Assembly (NCBI GenBank): GCA_903893335.1
Contig: CAITLX010000182.1
Coordinates: 1-10,739 of the forward strand
Length of the DNA: 10,739 nucleotides
Direction: 5' to 3'
From: an uncultured delta proteobacterium
GTDB taxonomy: Bacteria; Myxococcota_A; Polyangia; Polyangiales; Polyangiaceae
Positions 1-6,766 of the stretch are shown in pieces. The notes below the pieces were generated by a model, which was not told where the DNA came from, searched no databases, and worked only from the letters and a program-made list of their open reading frames with translations. The stretch's first letter is position 1. The number at the start of each line of letters is the position of its first letter. The position numbers and the translations under genes were made by a program.

Positions 1-1000
1 CGTCGAGCCGGCGGTCGAAATCCGCGCGCCACGCTTCGAGCGAGCGAAACTCGTAGCTCGGGTCGTTCGGGTCGCGCAGGATGCGCTCGACGATCGCGTC
101 TCGCGAGACGAACACGGGGTAGAGCTCGGCCGGGTCGTAGCCGGCGCCGCGGTCGAAGAGCCCGCCGCAGATGGTGCGCAGCGAGCAGACGCCGCAGGCT
201 GCGGCGTACTCGTGGCCCCACTCCGTCTGGCGCACCGTCTGCTTGGCGTCGAGGAAGTGCACGATGCGCTCCTCGCCCTTGACGATCTTGCGCGTCTCGG
301 TGCTCGCCCACGCGAACTCGGTCATGTAGCAGAGCGGCACCTTCTCGACGCGGAAGGTGCGCCCCCCCTTGTGCAGCAGGCGCAGGGCGCGCTGCAGCGA
401 GGCCTCGAAGTCCGCGAGCCGCGGCGTGAACTGCTGCTGGTTGACCTCGGCGCGCCCCATCGAGGGGTCGAGGTTGTTCCACACGAAGTGGCGCACCCGC
501 GGGTGGTGCTCGTTCCAGAAGCGGATGTTCTCGTCGAGGTGGTCGGCGTTGAGCTTGTTGATGACGCAGTTGATGTTGACGTCGATGCCGGCGGCGAGCG
601 CGTTGGCGACGGCCGCGTACGCCTTCTCGAGCGTGTCGGGCATGCCGCGCAGCACCTCCTCGACCTCGGGGCGCACGGAGTAGACCGAGACGTGCACGAG
701 CTTCAGGCCCGCGTCCGCCATCTCGCGGGCGAACGCAGGGTCGGCCATGCGCGTGCCGTTGGTGATCATGCGCACGTGCAGCCCGCGCTCGGAGGCGTAG
801 CGGCAGATGCGCGGAAGCTCGGGGTGCAGCGAGGGCTCGCCCCCGGTGAGGATGACCCCGAAGTAGCCCCGGTCGACGAAGTCGTCGACGAGCACCTTCA
901 TCGACTCGAAGGTGTGGACGTAGGGCGTCGTGGGGTTGGAGCAGAACCCGCAGAAGTGGTTGCAGTGCCGGACGACCTGGATGTAGCCGATGTTCGCCAC
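1..1000 (-). CDS. Radical SAM enzyme, 3' end cut by window edge
   Basis: Translating the minus strand from the GTG at 1000-998 gives 333 uninterrupted codons to the left edge. The only in-frame start between the upstream stop (1018-1016) and the first motif is this GTG; no clear Shine-Dalgarno precedes it. The 4Fe-4S motif is C13-NHF-C17-GF-C20 (CxxxCxxC), and GGEP at residues 53-56 fits the SAM-binding strand of the radical SAM barrel. Further on are C224 and a cluster C269-x2-C272-x5-C278 followed by Gly-Gly. This resembles the Cx2Cx5C core of SPASM/twitch domains, but the usual fourth Cys (x3 later) is absent, so an auxiliary cluster is possible but not shown. Such enzymes cleave SAM to start radical chemistry, often on peptides or cofactors; the substrate here is unknown. 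It lies 15 bp behind the E2-like gene and is probably cotranscribed with it. The family call is firm; the function is open. Confidence 0.9.
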   Translation of the reverse strand, partial: MANIGYIQVVRHCNHFCGFCSNPTTPYVHTFESMKVLVDDFVDRGYFGVILTGGEPSLHPELPRICRYASERGLHVRMITNGTRMADPAFAREMADAGLKLVHVSVYSVRPEVEEVLRGMPDTLEKAYAAVANALAAGIDVNINCVINKLNADHLDENIRFWNEHHPRVRHFVWNNLDPSMGRAEVNQQQFTPRLADFEASLQRALRLLHKGGRTFRVEKVPLCYMTEFAWASTETRKIVKGEERIVHFLDAKQTVRQTEWGHEYAAACGVCSLRTICGGLFDRGAGYDPAELYPVFVSRDAIVERILRDPNDPSYEFRSLEAWRADFDRRLD

Positions 1001-1015
1001 GACGCTGGCCGGAGC

Positions 1016-1873
1016 TTACGCGCGCGGCTGCTCGTCCGCCACGGCCCGAGGTAGGAGCGCCGGCGCGCCGAGCTCGCGCTCGGGGTCCTCGAAGATCGCG
1101 CGAAACCGCTTGGCGAGCAGGCCGGCCTGGTAGCCGTCGAGCAGGCGGTGGTCGAACGTCGCGCCGATCTGCAGGCAGGCGACGGGCACGACCTGGCCGC
1201 CGCGCACGCGCGCCATCTCGCGCACCTCGCCCACCAGCAGCAAGATGGGCGCGTGCGCGAAGGGCACGAGCGGCGCGAAGCCGCACTCGATGCCGAAGGT
1301 GCCCACGTTGGTCACCATGCACGACCCGAACCCGTCGAACGGGATGCCCAGCCGCGAGAGGTCGAGTCCCACCTGGTACGAGAGCCACTCGCCGATGCGC
1401 ATGCCCCAGCGCGTGAGCAGCGGGTGCAGCGAGGTGAGCATGCGGGTGCTCTTCTGCGTCGGGTCGTCCTTGGTCGCGCGGATGCGCTGGGCCCGCTCGC
1501 GCAGATCGCGCGCGATCGCCTCGACACTGAGCGCGTCGGCGCCGCTCACCTTGGCGCCGGCGAGGTCGTTGCCCCCCTCGAAGGCGACCTGGAAGAAGAC
1601 GTCGACCGAGTCGCGCACCCAGATGCGCCCGCGACGGATGATGGCGTTGACCTCGGGGCGCTCGGCGATGGCGCAGGCGATCGCCTTGCCCACCAGGTGC
1701 GTGACGCTGACGCGCTCGCCGCTCGCCGCTCGCAGCGCCTCGAGGTACGGCAGCGTGCGGTCGCACTCGAGCGTGATGATCCCGTAGACGCTCGGGTCGC
1801 TCGGCTTGTCCCACGCGTGGACGGCCAGCGCGCGCCAGCTCGGGACCTTCGTGAGGCGGCGAAATCGGGCCAT
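1016..1873 (-). CDS. Free-standing E2-type (2-oxo acid dehydrogenase) acyltransferase catalytic domain
   Basis: The 285-aa protein matches the catalytic domain of dihydrolipoamide acyltransferases (Pfam 2-oxoacid_dh, chloramphenicol acetyltransferase-like fold). The catalytic signature D241-H242-R243-LL-D246-G247 (DHRxxDG) is intact near the C-terminus, and the preceding block contains the family-typical VTNVGTFG stretch. The whole protein is about the size of one catalytic domain. There is no N-terminal lipoyl domain and no peripheral-subunit-binding domain, and no E1 or E3 gene is adjacent, so it is unlikely to be an ordinary pyruvate or oxoglutarate dehydrogenase subunit. In the family, the His acts as general base in moving an acyl group from a thioester (CoA or lipoyl) to an acceptor; the acceptor here is unknown. 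The start is ATG at 1873, without an obvious Shine-Dalgarno. It is the first gene of a unit with the radical SAM gene. Confidence 0.88.
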   Translation of the reverse strand: MARFRRLTKVPSWRALAVHAWDKPSDPSVYGIITLECDRTLPYLEALRAASGERVSVTHLVGKAIACAIAERPEVNAIIRRGRIWVRDSVDVFFQVAFEGGNDLAGAKVSGADALSVEAIARDLRERAQRIRATKDDPTQKSTRMLTSLHPLLTRWGMRIGEWLSYQVGLDLSRLGIPFDGFGSCMVTNVGTFGIECGFAPLVPFAHAPILLLVGEVREMARVRGGQVVPVACLQIGATFDHRLLDGYQAGLLAKRFRAIFEDPERELGAPALLPRAVADEQPRA

Positions 1874-1928
1874 GTCGATCGAGACTACGCGCCCACGATG
1901 GCCGGCGTCGAACGGGCCGCCGGCCCCA

Positions 1929-1958
1929 TCGACGGCGGGCAGGGTTTCGGGCTATCCT
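1929..1958 (+). promoter_or_regulatory. Candidate sigma70-type promoter for the repeat lipoprotein
   Basis: In the 143-bp gap between the divergent E2-like and lipoprotein genes, TCGACG (1929-1934, 4 of 6 to TTGACA) and TATCCT (1953-1958, 4 of 6 to TATAAT) are separated by 18 bp. This would give a 5' untranslated region of about 50 nt before the ATG at 2017. Both hexamers are imperfect and such matches occur by chance, so this is only a candidate. For the minus-strand gene I see only a poor TAGTCT (1887-1882) close to its ATG. Confidence 0.28.
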
Positions 1959-2002
1959 CCACGCTTCATCCGAGCGCCCGGTGGGGGTGCTTCATTGCTT
2001 CC

Positions 2003-2009
2003 AAGAGGG
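2003..2009 (+). promoter_or_regulatory. Ribosome binding site that fixes the lipoprotein start
   Basis: AAGAGGG lies 7 nt before the ATG at 2017. The ATG leads straight into a lipoprotein signal peptide, whereas the in-frame GTG at 1981 would add 12 residues (with a Cys, Gln and Glu) before the signal and has no comparable Shine-Dalgarno. The ATG is therefore preferred. Confidence 0.6.
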
Positions 2010-2016
2010 TTATTTC

Positions 2017-5000
2017 ATGAACGCCACGAAGCTTGCGTCGGTGATCTGGGTGCTCGCGTGGGCCGTCGGCTGCGGCGGCGGTAGCAGCGACGAGGGGTTC
2101 CCGGGCGGCGGGGACACCCAGGACGCCGCGGGCGACACCGGCAGCGACGCTGGCGACGCGAGCGACGCGAAGACGGACGCGACGGACGCCAAGTCCGACG
2201 GCGCGGACGCAGGCGACGGCGGCGACGCGAGCGACGCCCATGAAGGCGGCGACGGCGGCGGCGCGACCGCGGACATCGCGACGACCGCGATCGATTTCGG
2301 GTCGTCCGACTGCGGCGGCGCGGCCCCCGCGGCGCAGACGCTCGCGGTGCACAACACCGGCACGGCGCCCCTCACCTTCTCCGCGACGCTCGACGCCTCG
2401 ACCTACTTCGACCTCTCGGGGGCGACCGGAACGGTCGCCGCCGGCGCCACCGAGCAGATCACGATCACGCCCAAGGCGATCACGACGTCCGACACGGCCG
2501 GCGCGACGCACACGAGCACGATCACCATCGCCACCAACGACGGCGCGCACGCCTCGGTGTCGGTCGACGCGAAGATCACCCCGCAGGGCGGCACGCTCAC
2601 CCTCGTCCCGGCGACGGCCTCGTTCGGCGTGGTGCCGATCGGCACGACCGCCCCGGCGATCCCGCTCACGCTCACCAACACGGGCAACCAGGCGGTCAGC
2701 GTGCTCATCGGCGCGCCCGCCGACGGGCAGTTCGGCGTGTCGTGGGGCTCCGCCCCGGCCGACGTCGCGCTCGCCCCGGGCGACAGCGTCACCGGCCTCT
2801 CGGCGTCGTTCGCGCCGATCGCGGCGGGGTTGCTCACCGACTCGGCGCCGCTGACGGTCACCGGCGCGCTCTGCAACACCGACATCAACGCGATCGCGCT
2901 CAGCGGCGAGGGCACCACCGGCGCGCTCGGCATCAGCCCGAGCGAGGTGTCGTTCGGCCTCGTCGACTGCAGCGCGCAGGCGGCGCCGCAGACGGTGACG
3001 CTCTCCAACTCGGGCACCAGCCCGTTCCACTTCACCGTGGCCCTCGGGGCCGGTGCGGTCTCGCCCTACACCATCGCGCCGGAGTCCGGCACCGTCGATG
3101 CGGGGGGCAACGCCACGCTCACCCTCACGCCGAGCGCGATCCCCGCGACGTCGGCCGTGACCGACGACCTCTACGCGGACGCTCTCGTCGTGACGACCGA
3201 CATCTTCGGCGACACGCAGCACCTGGTGGCCATCCACGAGACGGCGCACGGCATCATCCTCGGGGCCTCGCCCGGCAGCGTCGACTTCGGCGACGTGCCG
3301 ACGCAGAGCACGAGCACCAGCGACCTCACCCTCACCAACAACGGCAACGCGACCGCGACGGTGACGGTCACCGGGCCCGGCGCGCCGTTCGACGCGACCG
3401 GCGGCGGCTCCCTCTCCGCGGGCGGCAGCACGGTCGTGACGGCCGCGTTCGCGCCGACCGCCATCGGCGCGCAGTCCGGCGCGCTCACGCTCGGCGTCGC
3501 GGCCGGCGAGGCGCTCTGCGCGCCGCTGCCGAGCGTCGGCATCGGCGGGCGAGGGACCGGCGGCGGCGTCGGGCTCTCGACCACCTCGATCAGCTTCGGC
3601 GAGGTGCCCTGCGGCACGCAGGCCGCGCCCCAGACGGTCACCGTGACGAACACCGGCACCTCGGCGTTCACCTACACGGCCACGCTCGGCAAGGGCGCGG
3701 GCGCGACGTACTCGCTGCAGGCCCCGACCGGCTCCCTTCAGCCGGGCGAGAGCAGCGCCATCACCGTGGTTCCCTGGTTCATCGGGTCCGTCTCGTCGAC
3801 GGCGGCCGACCTCTACGCCGACACGCTGAGCATCACGACCGATCTCCCCTCGGACAGCCCGCACACCGTGCAGCTTCACGAGACGGCGCGCGGCGCGATC
3901 ATCCAGTTGAACCCGGCCTCGGTCGACTTCGGCAACGTGCCGGTCGGCGCGTCGTCGGCCAGCGACTTCACGCTCACCAACGTCGGCAACTCGCCCGCCA
4001 CCGTGTACCTCGGGCCGAACGGCGACCCGACGTTCAAGCTCAGCGGCTACGGCCCCTACTCGCTCACGACGGGCGACGTCGCGACCACCACCGTGACGTT
4101 CAAGCCGACGGCCGCCGCGTCGTCGACCGGAGGCGTCGCGTTCGGCGTCTCGGGCATCGACTACCTCTGCGCGCCGCTCCCGGCGCTCGCGCTCAACGGA
4201 GCCGGCACCCAGGGCGCCCTCGCGGTCAGTCCGCCGACGGTCGACTTCGGCCAGGTCGACTGCGGCGGGCAGGCGCAGCCCAAGACGTTCACCCTGCAGA
4301 ACGTCGGCGGCGCGCCGCTCAGCTTCACGCTCGCCAACTCGACCGCGAACTTCGTGGTGACCCCGACGACCGGCACCCTGGCCTCGGGCGCCTCGACCGA
4401 CATCACGGTCACCCCTGGCCCCATCCCCGCGCAGTCCGACGTCACGCCCAACCTGTACGGCGACGTCATCGTCGTGAAGACGGACGTGGTCGGCGACGTC
4501 GATCACCCGGTTCCCGTGGTCGAGACCGCGCACGGCGCGATCCTCTCGCTGCCCACCACGTCGATCGACTTCGGCGGCGTCGGCACCGGGCTCTCGTCGG
4601 GCTACCAGGTGACCGTGACCAACACGGGCAACGCCGACGCGACCGTCAGCTACGCGACGACCAACCCGGTCTTCAGCGTCGGCCCGCAGGGTCAGGTCAT
4701 CTCGGGCGGCACGTCCGGCTACCCGGTCGCCCTCTTCTCGCCGACCCAGCAGGTCGGCTACCTCGATGTCGCCTCGCTGTCGGTGTCGAGTGACACCGTG
4801 CTCTGCCGCCCGATCCCGGCCGACATCGCGCTCAAGGGCTCCGGCACCGCGGGCTCGGTGAAGGTCACCGCGACCGACCTCAACTTCGGCCTCGTCGACT
4901 GCGGCACGGTCTCCGCGCCGCAGACGACGGTGCTGCAGAACCAGACCGGCGCGCCCATCACGTTCTCGACCGCGCTCGGGCGCGGCGCGACCTCGCCCTA

Positions 5001-5502
5001 CGTCGTGACGCCTGCCAGCGGGACGCTCGCCGCGGGCGCCTCGCAGTTCCTCACGGTGACGCCCAAGCCCATCCCGCAGACGGCGTCGACCACGGGCGAC
5101 GCGTTCGCCGACCTGCTCACCATCACGACCAACGCCCCGGGTGACGCGGCGCACAACGTCAACCTGCACGAGTCCGCGCACGGCGCCGTGCTCGGCTTCA
5201 CGGTGGCGAGCGTCAACTTCGGCTACGTCTTCCTCGGCAACACCGCGACGCGCAACTTCTCGGTGACCAACACCGGCAACGCGTCGGCAGGCTTCACGCT
5301 CACCGTCGGCGGCCCCAACGCCGGCGACTTCGGCGTGGCCCCCAAGACGAACACCGCGGCAGCCGCGGGGAGCGCCGCAGAGACGGCGAGCTTCACCGGG
5401 CCGGCCAACCCCTTCGCCACGGTGCACGGCACCATCTCGCTCAGCACGAACGCCGTGCTGTGCGCGCCGCTGCCCACCGCGATCGCGCTGTCGGGGACCT
5501 GA
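2017..5502 (+). CDS. Lipoprotein with five tandem two-domain Ig-like (choice-of-anchor D/ASH-type) repeats
   Basis: The 1161-aa product begins with a lipoprotein signal: K5, a hydrophobic stretch 6-17, and lipobox A16-V17-G18-C19. A Gly/Ser/Asp/Ala stalk follows (residues 20-84), so it is predicted to be exported and lipid-anchored. Residues 85-1161 are ten beta-rich domains of about 105-110 aa, each opening with a [DSN]FG strand motif and a T-N-x-G turn, as in the ASPM/SPD-2/Hydin-like "choice-of-anchor D" families common in Myxococcota exported proteins. The domains alternate between two types, A and B, giving five A+B units. Type A carries a Cys just after the FG motif (mostly VDCG), then a TVTP..IP segment, DLYAD and HETAHG. 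Type B ends with LCAPLP and a G-x-GT-x-G linker. There is no enzymatic motif and no C-terminal sorting tail; the last B domain ends at the stop. A structural or adhesive surface role is plausible but is inference. It is monocistronic, divergent from the E2-like gene. Confidence 0.9.
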   Translation: MNATKLASVIWVLAWAVGCGGGSSDEGFPGGGDTQDAAGDTGSDAGDASDAKTDATDAKSDGADAGDGGDASDAHEGGDGGGATADIATTAIDFGSSDCGGAAPAAQTLAVHNTGTAPLTFSATLDASTYFDLSGATGTVAAGATEQITITPKAITTSDTAGATHTSTITIATNDGAHASVSVDAKITPQGGTLTLVPATASFGVVPIGTTAPAIPLTLTNTGNQAVSVLIGAPADGQFGVSWGSAPADVALAPGDSVTGLSASFAPIAAGLLTDSAPLTVTGALCNTDINAIALSGEGTTGALGISPSEVSFGLVDCSAQAAPQTVTLSNSGTSPFHFTVALGAGAVSPYTIAPESGTVDAGGNATLTLTPSAIPATSAVTDDLYADALVVTTDIFGDTQHLVAIHETAHGIILGASPGSVDFGDVPTQSTSTSDLTLTNNGNATATVTVTGPGAPFDATGGGSLSAGGSTVVTAAFAPTAIGAQSGALTLGVAAGEALCAPLPSVGIGGRGTGGGVGLSTTSISFGEVPCGTQAAPQTVTVTNTGTSAFTYTATLGKGAGATYSLQAPTGSLQPGESSAITVVPWFIGSVSSTAADLYADTLSITTDLPSDSPHTVQLHETARGAIIQLNPASVDFGNVPVGASSASDFTLTNVGNSPATVYLGPNGDPTFKLSGYGPYSLTTGDVATTTVTFKPTAAASSTGGVAFGVSGIDYLCAPLPALALNGAGTQGALAVSPPTVDFGQVDCGGQAQPKTFTLQNVGGAPLSFTLANSTANFVVTPTTGTLASGASTDITVTPGPIPAQSDVTPNLYGDVIVVKTDVVGDVDHPVPVVETAHGAILSLPTTSIDFGGVGTGLSSGYQVTVTNTGNADATVSYATTNPVFSVGPQGQVISGGTSGYPVALFSPTQQVGYLDVASLSVSSDTVLCRPIPADIALKGSGTAGSVKVTATDLNFGLVDCGTVSAPQTTVLQNQTGAPITFSTALGRGATSPYVVTPASGTLAAGASQFLTVTPKPIPQTASTTGDAFADLLTITTNAPGDAAHNVNLHESAHGAVLGFTVASVNFGYVFLGNTATRNFSVTNTGNASAGFTLTVGGPNAGDFGVAPKTNTAAAAGSAAETASFTGPANPFATVHGTISLSTNAVLCAPLPTAIALSGT
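2122..2238 (+). repeat. Asp-rich x-D-A/G stalk repeat within the lipoprotein gene
   Basis: Residues 36-74 of the lipoprotein are almost only Asp, Ala, Gly, Ser, Thr and Lys. Aspartate recurs mostly every third residue (D44, 47, 50, then 54, 57, 61, 64, 67, 70, 73), coded by near-repeating GAC-GC(G/C) units. This low-complexity acidic tether follows the lipidated Cys and precedes the first folded domain; such stalks are usual in myxobacterial lipoproteins. The array is likely prone to in-frame length change by slippage (inference). Confidence 0.75.
2269..5499 (+). repeat. Five tandem ~645-bp A+B coding repeats
   Basis: The boundaries by eye are as follows. A1 2269-2592, B1 2593-2922; A2 2923-3252, B2 3253-3567; A3 3568-3894, B3 3895-4215; A4 4216-4536, B4 4537-4854; A5 4855-5184, B5 5185-5499. 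The dyads are 654, 645, 648, 639 and 645 bp. Recurring type-A marks are FG.V[DP]C, TVTP, DLYAD and HETAHG; recurring type-B marks are VDFG.VP.G, LTN.GN, LCAPLP and G.GT.G. Unit 1 is the most divergent: A1 lacks DLYAD and HETAHG, and B1 has LCNTDI in place of LCAPLP. This suggests that the later units arose by duplication of a dyad rather than of single domains. The copies have diverged well beyond recent duplication. Confidence 0.85.
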
Positions 5503-5515
5503 AGACGCACCACGC

Positions 5516-5551
5516 TCCGGGCCTGGGCCGCGCGAGCGGCTCATGCCCGGA
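5516..5551. terminator. Nested hairpin between convergent genes, possible bidirectional terminator
   Basis: A perfect 7-bp outer stem, TCCGGGC (5516-5522) with GCCCGGA (5545-5551), encloses a 5-bp inner stem, GCCGC (5527-5531) with GCGGC (5536-5540), closed by a GCGA tetraloop. It sits 13 bp after the lipoprotein stop and 19 bp before the end of the opposing thioredoxin-like gene. No T-tract follows on either strand, so it is not a textbook intrinsic terminator; it could act with Rho or as a 3' stabilising hairpin. Confidence 0.4.
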
Positions 5552-5570
5552 ACGCGGGTCGCGCGAACGA

Positions 5571-6089
5571 CTACTCGGACCCGAGCGCGCGCACGATCGC
5601 GCGCTCGAGGTCTTCCTCGCGCGTCAGCCCGACGTGACGCCACACCACGCGCACGTCGGCGTCGAGGAGCACGACGGTGGGCACGGCGTTGACCTCGCCG
5701 AACGGGCCGCGACCGGCGATGGTGGCGGCGTCGGCGAGGGCGACGGGGAAATCGAGCGCGAGCGCGTCGCGGAAGCCGATGACCAGCGGCACGTTCGCCG
5801 GGGGCTCGAGCACGACGGCCACGTAGGCGAGGTCCTTCCTGCGCGCGGCGAGCGCGGACAGGAAGCGCGCCTGCGCCTGCGACGCGAGGTCGTAGGTCGC
5901 GAGGAACGCGACGAGCGCGGCACGGCCGCGCAGGCTCGCGTCCGAGACGTCGGGGCGGCCGCCGAGCGCCAGGAAGCGAAACCCGAGGGGCGCGCCGTTC
6001 GCCGGCACGTCGGCGCCGACCGGCGCAGGGCCGCACGCCGCCGCGGCGCCTGCCGCGAACAGCGCCCGCAGCAGCGCGCGCCGTTTCAT
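5571..6089 (-). CDS. Thioredoxin-fold lipoprotein lacking the active-site cysteines
   Basis: The 172-aa product starts with MKRR, a hydrophobic Ala/Leu stretch and A16-A17-A18-C19, a plausible lipobox; the paired Arg before LLR also leaves Tat export possible. The rest follows the TlpA/AhpC-TSA thioredoxin pattern. There is a strand (ALVAFLAT, 57-65), then the position of the usual WCxxC, a long helix, and the cis-proline loop V136-P137-T138 followed by VVLLDAD and VVWRHVG. In place of WCxxC the sequence reads Y66-D67-L68-A69-S70, so both redox cysteines are replaced (by Asp and Ser). The only Cys left is the lipid-anchor C19. It therefore cannot do dithiol-disulfide exchange and may act as a binding or scaffold protein (inference). 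Its ATG overlaps the stop of the upstream gene as ATGA (6089-6086), implying translational coupling. Confidence 0.82.
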   Translation of the reverse strand: MKRRALLRALFAAGAAAACGPAPVGADVPANGAPLGFRFLALGGRPDVSDASLRGRAALVAFLATYDLASQAQARFLSALAARRKDLAYVAVVLEPPANVPLVIGFRDALALDFPVALADAATIAGRGPFGEVNAVPTVVLLDADVRVVWRHVGLTREEDLERAIVRALGSE

Positions 6090-6730
6090 CGTTCGCCGCC
6101 GTCCGAGGCGTCGAGCAGCGTGGCGAACGGCACCAGCTCGCTCGGCAGCGCTCGCCCCGCGCGCCGATGATCCAGCACCGCGCGCGCGATCTCGTCGACC
6201 ACGGGCCGGAGCGGCACCGCCTCGAGGCTGGCTCCCTCGATCGAGAGGCCCTCGAGCGAGCTCGCGTCACGCCCCACCAGCGGCTCGTGGCGCACCCAGA
6301 CGAACCCTTCGCGGGCGCTCACGCGGCACGAGACCTCGTGCACGAAGTCGAGGTAGAGCGGCAGGACGAGCACGACCACGACGTCGCCGCCGGGGGTCGT
6401 CCCGCGCAGCGCTCGCGCCGCACCGCGCCCGACGGCGTCGGCAGGCGCCTCGCCCATCGCCGCCTCGATGCGGGCGCGCCGCTGCTCGTCGTTCTCGACG
6501 CCGAGCAGCGGGGCGTACAGCGCGATGCGAGGGACATCGACGCAGCGCGCGTCCTCGTCGAGGGCGGCGAGCCAGAGGTCGCGCCCAGCAGCGTCGAGCG
6601 CCTCGTAGGCGAACGCGGCCGAGAGCGCCGCCTCGGAGTCGGTCGCGAGCGCGACGAGCCACGAGCGCCACGCCGCGAGCGAGCGCGCGTCGATCGGGCT
6701 CGATTCGCTCGGCGGCGTCACCGGCGGCAC
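6086..6730 (-). CDS. Conserved-looking protein of unknown function, coupled to the thioredoxin-like lipoprotein
   Basis: I do not recognise this gene. The frame is open from a TTG at 6757; GTGs at 6730 and 6721 are alternative starts. I give 6730 because TTG is rarer and has no Shine-Dalgarno, but the start is uncertain and the product is about 211-223 aa. There is no signal peptide. The N-terminal half is helical, with Ala/Leu-rich segments followed by a DVPRIALYAPLLGVE stretch that looks like a structured core. The C-terminal half has a very hydrophobic VVVVLVLPLYLDFV run. This is followed by charged residues, so it reads more like buried beta strands than a membrane helix. It has two cysteines and no catalytic motif I can name. 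The stop overlaps the next gene's ATG by 4 bp, and the DUF4911-like gene lies just upstream, so a three-gene transcript is likely. Confidence 0.72.
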   Translation of the reverse strand: MPPVTPPSESSPIDARSLAAWRSWLVALATDSEAALSAAFAYEALDAAGRDLWLAALDEDARCVDVPRIALYAPLLGVENDEQRRARIEAAMGEAPADAVGRGAARALRGTTPGGDVVVVLVLPLYLDFVHEVSCRVSAREGFVWVRHEPLVGRDASSLEGLSIEGASLEAVPLRPVVDEIARAVLDHRRAGRALPSELVPFATLLDASDGGER

Positions 6731-6766
6731 GGTACCCGCGTGCTCGGGCCCCCGCAACGCGCGAGG

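Noticed and set aside
212..1054. 280-codon plus-strand frame at the left end
   Set aside because: Antisense to the radical SAM gene, whose minus-strand frame carries the CxxxCxxC and GGEP motifs.
1148..2020. 290-codon plus-strand frame antisense to the E2-like gene
   Set aside because: Asp/Arg/His-rich with no domain, and it runs into the lipoprotein leader. The minus-strand frame has the DHRxxDG signature.
2742..4793. 683-codon plus-strand frame inside the lipoprotein gene
   Set aside because: Arg/His/Gly-rich shadow in a second frame of the same repeats, with no start context and no recognisable domain.
3235..5181. HETAH and HESAH read as zinc-metalloprotease HExxH motifs
   Set aside because: They recur at the end of Ig-like repeats as a strand/linker element. 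Two of the four copies lack one His, and no third metal ligand or protease fold surrounds them.
1966..6270. 1434-codon open frame on the minus strand, antisense to the lipoprotein
   Set aside because: Its product is Arg/Gly/Asp/Val-rich low complexity with no domain pattern. It mirrors the repeats on the other strand and cuts across two minus-strand genes in another frame. It is a by-product of GC-rich codon use in the plus-strand gene, which has a signal peptide, Shine-Dalgarno and clear domains.
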